From Lachnospiraceae bacterium (GTDB lineage Bacteria > Bacillota > Clostridia > Lachnospirales > Lachnospiraceae), in contig CAAGSD010000035.1 of NCBI GenBank assembly GCA_900772845.1, positions 25,228 to 89,227 of the forward strand: a stretch of DNA of 64,000 nucleotides, written 5' to 3'. Under the pieces are notes generated by a model. The model was not told the origin of the DNA, made no database searches, and saw only the letters and a program-made list of their open reading frames with translations. Of the stretch, positions 54,184 to 61,674 are shown piece by piece; positions within the stretch are counted from its first letter, which is position 1, and each line of letters starts with the position of its first letter. The position numbers were made by a program, and so were the translations under genes.

Positions 54184-55380
54184 ATGAATATATTAGTTAC
54201 AGGTGCTAAGGGGATGGTAGGAACAGCCCTGATCAACAACCTGAAAAACATCAAAGAGAATAAGAACAGAACCAGACCGAATATCCAGATTGATGAAATC
54301 TACGAATATGATATACAGTCAACGGAGGAGGAACTGGACACATATTGTAAGTCTGCGGATTTTGTGTTTCATTTGGCAGGAGTAAATCGTCCGGAGAATC
54401 CGGAAGATTTTATGCGAGGAAATTTCGGATTCACATCGCAGCTTCTTGATACGCTTAAGAAGTATGAAAATAAGGCAACAATTATGTTGGCTTCTTCCAT
54501 CCAGGCTACATTAGCTGGGAGATTCGGAGATTCGGAATATGGACGTTCCAAGAAGGCGGGAGAAGAACTTTTTTTAAAATATGCGCGTGAAACCGGCGCT
54601 AAAGTTGCAGTATACCGTTTCCCAAATCTGATGGGACATAGCAGACCCAAATACAATTCTGCGGTCAGCACGTTTTGTTGGGCTGTTGCGAATGATGAAG
54701 AATTTACAGTGAACGACAGAACAACAGAACTTGAATTGCTGTACATAGATGATTTGATAGAAGGAATGTTTGATCTCATGGAAGGTAAGGAACAGCACTG
54801 CGAGTTTGATGGCGCTGATACCATACTGAAAGACGATGGACGGTATTGTTGTGTACCGGTGACGCATAAGGTTACATTAGGAGAAATTGTCGATCTTCTA
54901 CAGGAATTTAAGGAACAGCCGATGTCGCTGCTCATGCCGGAAATGCCGGAGGGGTCCTTTGCAAAGAAGTTGTTTTCGTTGTATCTTACTTATTTACCGA
55001 CGGAAAAGTTCAAGTATCAGCTGAAGATGAATGAGGATGCCAGAGGGTCATTTACAGAATTGATGCATACGCTGAACTGCGGTCAGGTATCCATTAATAT
55101 CAGCAAACCGGGGATCACGAAAGGTCAGCACTGGCACAATAGCAAATGGGAACAGTTCATTGTGGTATCCGGTCATGGCTTGATACAGGAGAGAAACATC
55201 AACACAGGAGAGAAAATTGAGTTTGAAGTCTCCGGAGATCGGATAGAGGCAGTGTATATGATACCGGGATGGTCTCATAACATCATAAATTTGTCCGAAA
55301 CAGAGAATCTTGTAACGGTTATGACATGTAATGAAATATTTGACCTCAAGCATCCGGATACCTTTTTTGAACCGGTATAG
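54184..55380 (+). CDS. capF: Bifunctional epimerase/reductase with cupin domain, CapF/FnlB-like
   Basis: The 398-residue protein has an N-terminal SDR domain (NILVTGAKGMVGTALI; FHLAGVNRPENPEDFMRGNF) and a C-terminal cupin (about 280-398) with KPGITKGQHWHNSKWEQFIV, where the His pair binds metal, and MIPGWSHNIINLSETENLVT. This arrangement is unique to CapF/FnlB/WbjC, which catalyses C3 epimerisation and C4 reduction in UDP-L-FucNAc synthesis. The linker PEMPEGSFAKKLFSLYLTYL joins the domains. It completes the CapE-CapG-CapF trio. Confidence 0.94.
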   Translation: MNILVTGAKGMVGTALINNLKNIKENKNRTRPNIQIDEIYEYDIQSTEEELDTYCKSADFVFHLAGVNRPENPEDFMRGNFGFTSQLLDTLKKYENKATIMLASSIQATLAGRFGDSEYGRSKKAGEELFLKYARETGAKVAVYRFPNLMGHSRPKYNSAVSTFCWAVANDEEFTVNDRTTELELLYIDDLIEGMFDLMEGKEQHCEFDGADTILKDDGRYCCVPVTHKVTLGEIVDLLQEFKEQPMSLLMPEMPEGSFAKKLFSLYLTYLPTEKFKYQLKMNEDARGSFTELMHTLNCGQVSINISKPGITKGQHWHNSKWEQFIVVSGHGLIQERNINTGEKIEFEVSGDRIEAVYMIPGWSHNIINLSETENLVTVMTCNEIFDLKHPDTFFEPV

Positions 55381-55441
55381 ATGTTGAGTAATAGATATGT
55401 GGAATAAAACAATAAGATAAACAGGAGGAAAATGGAAGATA

Positions 55442-56914
55442 ATGAAAGAGAGAGAGATTAACTTATTGGACATGATGACTGTCATGCTGTCCCATTGGAG
55501 GAGTGTGTTAATAGCAATGGTTATTGGCGCAATCTTACTGGGGGGGATAAGTTATGTGAAATCTTATCAGGCAATACAGAATGCACAGCAGTTGGAAGAG
55601 AAAGAGACTGTACAGGACGAGACAGTAACAGAAGAAAAATTAGCTGAACTTCAAAGTACGCTAGATGATAGTCAACAAATAGCAGTTCTTACTGCAATAG
55701 ACGATGAGCGTGAATATACTCTTAAAAAGAAATACTTTGAAGAATCTATATATATGCAGATGGATGCATATAATATCGCACAGAGAGAAATTGTGTATGA
55801 TATTCAGTCTGGAGATGAGGAACAAGCACAACACTTGGGAACGATATATGAGGATGTAATTAATGGTATAGGATTATATGATTGGGTGGAGCAACATACC
55901 GGTATTGAAATGGCATATTCCAGAGAATTGATTTCTATTAAGATAAGTTCAAGTACCCCTTTTACAAATGGGGATGTAACAGGCTCTTTTGGAAACGATA
56001 GTTTAAAAATAACAGTAATACAGGCTGATGATGATTTGTGTAAAGAACTTGCAGATACAGTCAAAAGCTATGTAGAACAACAAAGTGAAAACTTGGTGCC
56101 CAGAATAGGGGAGCACAAACTGTGTTTGTTATCTGAAGCATCAGGTAGGGTTATGAGTACGTCTGTAATGAATCAGCAGATCGAGTACCGAAATGCTCTT
56201 TGGGCTTTACAGTCAGCCATTATTGCTGAAAAGACAGCTTTTACTGATGAACAGAAGCAGTATTACAATATTTTGACAAATGAAGAAGAATTGGAAGACA
56301 CAGATACAGAGCAGGAGACAGAAGAAGCAGCTCCTCTGGTGGCAGCAAAACCGCAGATAAGTAAAAAATATATTTTATTAGGAGCAATTTTGTTTGCTTT
56401 TGTGTATGTGGCTGTTTTATTTATGGGTTATATTTTTAATAGCAAGCTTCGTATAAACGATGAATTCCAAGCATTATATGGAGTCCCTCAGATTGGTGTA
56501 GTGGTGAAAGATACTAAGAAAAAGTTGTTTTTAGATAAGTGGATTGATAATCTTCGCCATTATGGTAAGCGAAAGTTTACTGCAGAACAGTCTATGGAAT
56601 TGGCGTTTGCGGCGGTGAAGATTGCAGTGGTTAAAAATGGACTCAGTAGTATTGGATTGTTGGGATGCAATTTAGGTGCTGGCGCTGATAAGATATGTAA
56701 TGAATTGAAAGCTGCATTGGAAAAAGAGGGGATTACAGTTACTGTCTTAAACAATGTGATTTATGACGCAGAGGCCATGGAACAGATAGATACATTGAAA
56801 GGAGCAGTTCTGGTAGAAAAGGTGGATTCTACATTGTATAATGAGATTACGAGTGAGTTGGAATTGCTGAAGAGACAGGAGATACCGGTACTGGGAGGTA
56901 TTATTGTAGAGTAA
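55442..56914 (+). CDS. Wzz-type chain-length protein with degenerate kinase-like domain
   Basis: The 490-residue protein begins ERE-INLLDMMTVMLSHWRS with a span near residues 18-38, an extracytoplasmic helical region with many Gln/Glu (about 40-300), a second span near 310-330 (YILLGAILFAFVYVAVLFMG) and a cytoplasmic domain. The domain has MELAFAAVKIAVVKNGLSSI and LLGCNLGAGADKICNELKAA, similar to tyrosine-kinase/ParA folds. However, the P-loop is degraded (GCNLGAGADK instead of GxxxGKT), so ATP binding is doubtful. It is the second such Wzz-like protein in the window. Confidence 0.75.
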   Translation: MKEREINLLDMMTVMLSHWRSVLIAMVIGAILLGGISYVKSYQAIQNAQQLEEKETVQDETVTEEKLAELQSTLDDSQQIAVLTAIDDEREYTLKKKYFEESIYMQMDAYNIAQREIVYDIQSGDEEQAQHLGTIYEDVINGIGLYDWVEQHTGIEMAYSRELISIKISSSTPFTNGDVTGSFGNDSLKITVIQADDDLCKELADTVKSYVEQQSENLVPRIGEHKLCLLSEASGRVMSTSVMNQQIEYRNALWALQSAIIAEKTAFTDEQKQYYNILTNEEELEDTDTEQETEEAAPLVAAKPQISKKYILLGAILFAFVYVAVLFMGYIFNSKLRINDEFQALYGVPQIGVVVKDTKKKLFLDKWIDNLRHYGKRKFTAEQSMELAFAAVKIAVVKNGLSSIGLLGCNLGAGADKICNELKAALEKEGITVTVLNNVIYDAEAMEQIDTLKGAVLVEKVDSTLYNEITSELELLKRQEIPVLGGIIVE

Positions 56915-56960
56915 GACAAATCCCTGGAGATGGATTATAATAGTATGAGGATAAATAGGA

Positions 56961-58346
56961 ATGGGAAAATACTTTGGAACAGATGGCTTCCGTGGTGAAG
57001 CCGGAATTACATTAACCGCTGATCATGCCTATAAGGTAGGTCGGTTTCTTGGCTGGTATTATAATGAATTGCGTGTAAGAAACAATGATCATGAACCGGC
57101 TCGGATTGTCATTGGTAAGGATACTCGCCGTTCAAGCTATATGTTTGAATACAGTCTGGTAGCAGGGTTGACTGCATCCGGAGCGGATGCTTATCTGCTG
57201 CATGTTACCACGACGCCGTCAGTAGCTTATATTGCACGTGTGGATGATTTCGACTGTGGGATCATGATATCTGCCAGTCATAATCCGTATTATGACAACG
57301 GTATAAAATTGATTGACAGAAATGGTGAAAAGATGCCTGAAGATACCTTGCTGTTAATTGAAGACTATATTGACGGTAAGCTTCATGTATTTGACACGGA
57401 TTGGACAGAACTGCCTTTTGCCAGCAGGGAACGAATTGGCTGTACTGTGGACTATGTGGCAGGTAGAAATCGTTATATGGGCTACTTAATTTCTTTGGGA
57501 ATTTATTCTTTTAGAGGTGTTAAGGTAGGCTTGGATTGTGCGAACGGTTCCAGTTGGAATATTGCAAAGAGTGTATTCGATGCTCTCGGTGCAGATACGT
57601 ATGTCATCAACAACAAACCAAATGGAACTAATATCAATAACAATGCAGGATCTACGCACATCGAGAACTTACAAAAGTTTGTAGTGGAAAACGGACTGGA
57701 TGTTGGATTTGCCTATGATGGAGATGCAGATCGTTGCCTGTGCGTAGATGAAAAAGGTAATGTGATAACAGGGGATCATATCTTATATATCTACGGTTGT
57801 TACATGAAGGAACGTGGCAAACTGTTGACAAATACGGTTGTTACTACGGTGATGTCAAATTTTGGCTTGTATAAAGCCTTTGATGCACAGGGGATTGACT
57901 ATGCCAAGACTGCTGTGGGAGACAAATATGTCTATGAGTACATGGCAAAGAACGGCTGCCGTATCGGTGGAGAGCAGAGCGGACACATTATTTTCTCCAA
58001 ATATGCAAGTACCGGAGATGGTATTTTGACCAGTCTGAAAATGATGGAGGTTATGCTTGCTAAAAAGAAACCTATGAGTGAATTGGCAGCACCGCTGAAA
58101 ATTTATCCTCAGGTATTGGAAAATGTTCGTGTAACAGATAAAAAGGCAGCACAGAATGATCCGGATATTCAGAAAGCAGTTGCTGCAGTTACGGATAAAC
58201 TGGGGGATACCGGACGTATTTTAGTCCGGGAGTCCGGAACAGAACCTGTGATTCGTGTCATGGTAGAAGCACCGGATCACGAGACTTGCCAGAAGTATGT
58301 GGACGAAGTGGTAACTATCATCTGTGAAAAGGGATATAAGGCATAG
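56961..58346 (+). CDS. glmM: Phosphoglucosamine mutase family (GlmM-like)
   Basis: The 461-residue protein starts GKYFGTDGFRGEAGITLTAD, has the phosphoserine loop in MISASHNPYYDNGIKLID (Ser106), the metal site YDGDADRCLCVDEKG near 255 and the C-terminal phosphate-binding loop RESGTEPVIRVMVEAP. This is the GlmM pattern, isomerising glucosamine-6-phosphate to glucosamine-1-phosphate. A phosphomannomutase role cannot be excluded without alignment, but its position just before glmS supports GlmM. The gene ends 27 bases before the glmS start. Confidence 0.9.
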   Translation: MGKYFGTDGFRGEAGITLTADHAYKVGRFLGWYYNELRVRNNDHEPARIVIGKDTRRSSYMFEYSLVAGLTASGADAYLLHVTTTPSVAYIARVDDFDCGIMISASHNPYYDNGIKLIDRNGEKMPEDTLLLIEDYIDGKLHVFDTDWTELPFASRERIGCTVDYVAGRNRYMGYLISLGIYSFRGVKVGLDCANGSSWNIAKSVFDALGADTYVINNKPNGTNINNNAGSTHIENLQKFVVENGLDVGFAYDGDADRCLCVDEKGNVITGDHILYIYGCYMKERGKLLTNTVVTTVMSNFGLYKAFDAQGIDYAKTAVGDKYVYEYMAKNGCRIGGEQSGHIIFSKYASTGDGILTSLKMMEVMLAKKKPMSELAAPLKIYPQVLENVRVTDKKAAQNDPDIQKAVAAVTDKLGDTGRILVRESGTEPVIRVMVEAPDHETCQKYVDEVVTIICEKGYKA

Positions 58347-58373
58347 AAATGCCCTTTTAGGAAGGATTAACAA

Positions 58374-60242
58374 ATGTGTGGAATTGTAGGATTTACAGGA
58401 AATAAGCAGGCAGCACCGATTCTGTTGGACGGACTGTCGAAATTGGAGTATAGAGGGTATGACTCTGCAGGACTGGCAGTCCGTGACGGTGAAGCCCTGG
58501 CACAGGTAGTGAAAGCGAAAGGCCGTCTTTCGAATCTGATTGAGAAAACCGATGCCGGGAATGCTTTGAAAGGAACCTGTGGTATTGGACATACCCGTTG
58601 GGCAACTCATGGTGAGCCCAGTCAGACGAATGCCCATCCGCATGTCTCCGGTAACTGTACGAGATCCGGCTCCGGTGCAGTAGAATCAGAAGTAGTTGGT
58701 GTACATAATGGTATTATTGAAAATTACACGGAACTGAAAGAGAAACTGCTGAAACATGGTTATACGTTTTACAGTCAGACTGATACAGAAGTGGTGATCA
58801 AGCTGGTTGATTACTATTACAAGAAATACAAACTCGGTCCCATTGATGCTATTGCGAAAACCATGGTACGTGTTCGCGGATCCTATGCACTGGAGCTGAT
58901 GTTCCGTGATTATCCCGGTGAAATCTGGGTGGCACGTAAGGACAGTCCCATGATCATCGGTATTGCGGATGGAGAGACTTATGTTGCATCCGATGTTCCG
59001 GCAATTTTGAAATATACCAGAAATGTGTATTATATCGGTAATCTGGAATTCGCAAAGCTGACTCCGGGAGAAGCGCATTTCTATAACCTGGACGGCGATG
59101 AAATCGAGAAGCAGACTACGGAGATCAAGTGGGATGCGGAAGCGGCGGAGAAGGCCGGCTTTGAACATTTCATGATGAAAGAGATCCATGAGCAGCCGAA
59201 AGCAGTTCAGGATACTTTGAATTCTGTAGTGAAAGATGGCAGGATTGATTTTGAAAGTATCGGAATTACGGAGGATGAGATCAAGGCCTTTGAACAGATT
59301 TATATTGTTGCCTGTGGTTCTGCATGGCATGTTGGAATGGCGGCACAATATGTATTGGAAGACATGGCAGATATCCCGGTGCGTGTGGAACTTGCCTCAG
59401 AATTCAGATATCGCAAAATGTCTCTGAATCCCAAGGCACTGATGATCGTGGTCAGCCAGTCCGGTGAGACTGCAGATACTTTGGCTGCATTAAGACTTGC
59501 GAAGGAAAAAGGAATTGCCACAATGGCGATTGTCAATGTGGTGGGCAGCAGCATTGCCAGAGAAGCAGATAAAGTGTTTTACACGCTTGCAGGTCCGGAG
59601 ATCTCCGTGGCAACCACGAAGGCATATAGTGCTCAGCTTGCGGCAATGTACTGTCTGGCAGTTCAATTTGCCAGGGTCAGAGGTAAGATCACAGAAGAGC
59701 AGTATGGTTACTATATTGCGGAATTGATGACAATTCCGGAGAAGATACAGAAAATTTTGGAGGACAAAGAGCGCCTTCAGTGGTTCGCAGCAAAATATGC
59801 CAATGCAGCGGATGTGTTCTTCGTAGGACGTGGTATTGATTATGCTATTTGCCTGGAAGGCAGCCTGAAGCTAAAGGAGATCAGCTACATTCATTCCGAA
59901 GCATATGCTGCCGGTGAACTGAAGCACGGAACCATCAGCCTGATCGAGCAGGGAACGCTGGTGATCGGTGTATTGACACAGAGTGAATTATATGAGAAGA
60001 CCGTGAGCAATATGCTGGAGTGCAAGAGCCGCGGCGCATACCTTATGGGCCTGACTACTTACGGCAACTACGAAATCGAAGATCAGGTGAATTTCAACGT
60101 CTATGTGCCGAAGGTGGATGAGCATTTCATGGCCAGCCTGGCAGTGGTGCCCCTGCAGCTGCTGGGATACTACGTCAGCGTGGCAAAGGGATTGGATGTG
60201 GATAAGCCCAGGAATCTGGCGAAGAGCGTGACGGTGGAGTAA
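58374..60242 (+). CDS. glmS: Glutamine-fructose-6-phosphate aminotransferase
   Basis: The 622-residue protein has the N-terminal Cys2 nucleophile (MCGIVGFTGNKQA) of class II glutamine amidotransferases, HTRWATHGEPSQTNAHPH, a first SIS domain from ~290 (VACGSAWHVGMAAQYVLEDM; SQSGETADTLAALRLAKEKG) and a second from ~460. It ends with KPRNLAKSVTVE, the typical GlmS C-terminus. It makes glucosamine-6-phosphate, the first step to UDP-GlcNAc. There is no glmS ribozyme: the upstream gap is only 27 bases. A 15-bp hairpin follows. Codon use looks like housekeeping genes, unlike the AT-rich genes around it. Confidence 0.97.
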   Translation: MCGIVGFTGNKQAAPILLDGLSKLEYRGYDSAGLAVRDGEALAQVVKAKGRLSNLIEKTDAGNALKGTCGIGHTRWATHGEPSQTNAHPHVSGNCTRSGSGAVESEVVGVHNGIIENYTELKEKLLKHGYTFYSQTDTEVVIKLVDYYYKKYKLGPIDAIAKTMVRVRGSYALELMFRDYPGEIWVARKDSPMIIGIADGETYVASDVPAILKYTRNVYYIGNLEFAKLTPGEAHFYNLDGDEIEKQTTEIKWDAEAAEKAGFEHFMMKEIHEQPKAVQDTLNSVVKDGRIDFESIGITEDEIKAFEQIYIVACGSAWHVGMAAQYVLEDMADIPVRVELASEFRYRKMSLNPKALMIVVSQSGETADTLAALRLAKEKGIATMAIVNVVGSSIAREADKVFYTLAGPEISVATTKAYSAQLAAMYCLAVQFARVRGKITEEQYGYYIAELMTIPEKIQKILEDKERLQWFAAKYANAADVFFVGRGIDYAICLEGSLKLKEISYIHSEAYAAGELKHGTISLIEQGTLVIGVLTQSELYEKTVSNMLECKSRGAYLMGLTTYGNYEIEDQVNFNVYVPKVDEHFMASLAVVPLQLLGYYVSVAKGLDVDKPRNLAKSVTVE

Positions 60243-60292
60243 AATATGAGGTGAAGATGAAACCAGATTTAAACTGAAGTAGAATGTTGGTT

Positions 60293-60341
60293 ACGACACT
60301 AGATATAGAATGTAATAACTATATCTAGTGTCGTGCATTTT
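60293..60341 (+). terminator. Perfect 15-bp inverted repeat after glmS, probable terminator
   Basis: ACGACACTAGATATA (60293-60307) pairs perfectly with TATATCTAGTGTCGT (60320-60334) around a 12-base loop, followed by GCATTTT. It should end the glmM-glmS transcript. The region up to 60375 holds nothing else I can identify. Confidence 0.75.
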
Positions 60342-60375
60342 AGAAGAAATGTGGTAAAATATAAGTGATCAGCAC

Positions 60376-60404
60376 TTGAAAAACTATGCAGTAATTGCTA
60401 TAGT
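60376..60404 (+). promoter_or_regulatory. Predicted sigma-A promoter for the accessory genes after glmS
   Basis: TTGAAA (60376-60381), 17 bases, TATAGT (60399-60404), about 60 bases before the HTH-like gene. The strength of the match and the upstream terminator suggest an independent operon. Confidence 0.65.
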
Positions 60405-60463
60405 GGTAATATTATGCGAAATATTACATATGATAAGATAGCCAGCGGATAGGAGTGGATCGT

Positions 60464-60805
60464 ATGAACGAAAGGAATAGAGTGTTCGGGAACAATGTTA
60501 AATTTTTGATTGTAAACGGAAAATTTAACGAACAGACAGTAGCAGAGCATCTGGGATATTCTAAATATGATTTATGGAAAATTATGGATGGACGGCTATT
60601 TTTGGGTGAAGATGAGAAGGCTGATATTGCAAGAGAATTGCAGACAACAGTAGAAGATCTTTATGTACCTAGAACAGAAGATGAATATCATGAGGTTGGA
60701 TGTATGGAATGCCGAGGTGCATTCAGTTCTTCCGAAAATAAAACATGTATCTTAGATTTATTGGATATGTACTGCGATGTACAGGAATTGATAGCAATGA
60801 GTTAG
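60464..60805 (+). CDS. Small HTH-like protein, putative regulator
   Basis: The ~113-residue protein has an N-terminal helical region NGKFNEQTVAEHLGYSKYDL with an XRE-like helix-turn-helix shape (about 20-60), then GRLFLGEDEKADIARELQTT, which resembles the fourth and fifth helices of Cro/C1 domains. The C-terminal half has two Cys (CMEC) and ends DLLDMYCDVQELIAMS. I use ATG 60464, nine bases after AGGAG; an in-frame GTG at 60455 overlaps that site. It comes first in a cluster with a metallopeptidase-like gene, the usual partner arrangement in mobile-element regulators and toxin-antitoxin-like modules. Confidence 0.6.
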   Translation: MNERNRVFGNNVKFLIVNGKFNEQTVAEHLGYSKYDLWKIMDGRLFLGEDEKADIARELQTTVEDLYVPRTEDEYHEVGCMECRGAFSSSENKTCILDLLDMYCDVQELIAMS

Positions 60806-60827
60806 GCCATTGAAAATGGCCTTTTTT
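60805..60827 (+). terminator. Short hairpin with T6 run between HTH and metallopeptidase genes
   Basis: GGCCAT (60805-60810) pairs with ATGGCC (60816-60821), followed by TTTTTT. It begins at the last base of the HTH gene stop. It may lower, but not abolish, expression of the genes downstream. Confidence 0.65.
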
Positions 60828-60842
60828 CATTTGGGAGGAAAT

Positions 60843-61196
60843 ATGGAGAAAGAAATAGTCAGTGCCATTCAAAAATTTATTAAGATCAAGCGGGATGAAG
60901 AGAACATACTAAATATTATTGTCAGAGATGATGTTTTTGCAATACTTGAAAAAGAATGTTGTGTACTTTATTATTCGTTGGATGATGATATAGACGGATG
61001 CCATATTTGCAAACCTTTAAATGGAGAAATGAAGCAATTTGTGTATATTAATACTTCTAAGGTTTTGCAGGAACAGGTATGGACAGCTGCGCATGAATTG
61101 GGACATGTGTGGAAAGTGGACCAGTATGTACAGGACAATGTGGCTAATTGTAATATAGATATCAGGAGTATTTTAAAGGAGCATACGAGAGAATGA
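60843..61196 (+). CDS. Short ImmA/IrrE-like metallopeptidase
   Basis: The 117-residue protein has the zinc site HELGH (84-88) within TAAHELGHVWKVDQYVQ, and the region before it (KQFVYINTSKVLQEQVWT) matches the strand and helix preceding the active site of ImmA/IrrE proteins. The usual continuation with the third zinc ligand and the FA-x2-LL-x-P motif is missing, because the gene ends 29 residues after HELGH. It may be a truncated relic or a variant. GGGAGG supports ATG 60843. Its stop overlaps the next ATG by four bases, so the two are coupled. Known relatives cleave repressors next to them. Confidence 0.65.
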   Translation: MEKEIVSAIQKFIKIKRDEENILNIIVRDDVFAILEKECCVLYYSLDDDIDGCHICKPLNGEMKQFVYINTSKVLQEQVWTAAHELGHVWKVDQYVQDNVANCNIDIRSILKEHTRE

Positions 61197-61537
61197 ACAG
61201 ATATGATTTCCCGGAGGGCGAAGATATCTATAAATATCATGATATTGATGAGAATCTTGGGGAAATTCGATCTATATATCTGGCATTGCAAATGAAGTGC
61301 ATGTATTTTATGTCAGACGATTCAGGTGCAAGGAGTTTTGTAAAAAATGCGTTCACTTCCAGAAGAAGATTAGAAGCTATGTCAATATATGATGCATTGA
61401 AGCAATGTTGTGTGACAAAAACGTCCATCTCATTAAAACAATTAAACCCTGTTATTCATCAAGTGTTTAGAGAACGACAAGATAAATTAAAGGAACTTCA
61501 GGCTATGTATGCAGAAAAAGACAGGGCAGTAATTTAG
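61193..61537 (+). CDS. Unknown small protein, possible PIN-like fragment
   Basis: The 114-residue protein contains DENLGEIRSIYLALQMKC and then YFMSDDSGARSFVKNAFTSR, with a Glu followed by an Asp-Asp pair and Ala-Arg. That order recalls the second half of PIN-fold ribonucleases (GE...A, SDD..AR). The N-terminal Asp of a PIN active site is not visible, so it might be a fragment or unrelated. It is coupled by a four-base overlap to the metallopeptidase-like gene, an arrangement that would fit a toxin module. This assignment is tentative. Confidence 0.5.
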   Translation: MNRYDFPEGEDIYKYHDIDENLGEIRSIYLALQMKCMYFMSDDSGARSFVKNAFTSRRRLEAMSIYDALKQCCVTKTSISLKQLNPVIHQVFRERQDKLKELQAMYAEKDRAVI

Positions 61538-61562
61538 AAAAGTGATTTTATGTTGCAAAGTG

Positions 61563-61610
61563 TTTCTTGTATAATAAAATTACCTAAATTGTTTTTTATT
61601 ATACAAGAAA
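61563..61610. promoter_or_regulatory. Perfect 17-bp inverted repeat with TATAAT in both arms
   Basis: TTTCTTGTATAATAAAA (61563-61579) pairs perfectly with TTTTATTATACAAGAAA (61594-61610) around a 14-base spacer. Each arm contains TATAAT in opposite orientation, so it might be an operator over divergent -10 elements. It could also end transcription of the upstream genes, although the stem is AT-rich and has no GC core. No well-spaced -35 is visible. Confidence 0.5.
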
Positions 61611-61674
61611 TAATTTGTCCGAGTGTGAATCGGTATCAGGACATTACGCAGATATTTTAATAAGGGGAAAACTT

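Noticed and set aside
58347..58373. glmS ribozyme upstream of glmS
   Set aside because: The gap is only 27 bases, too short for the ribozyme, and no matching core is seen.
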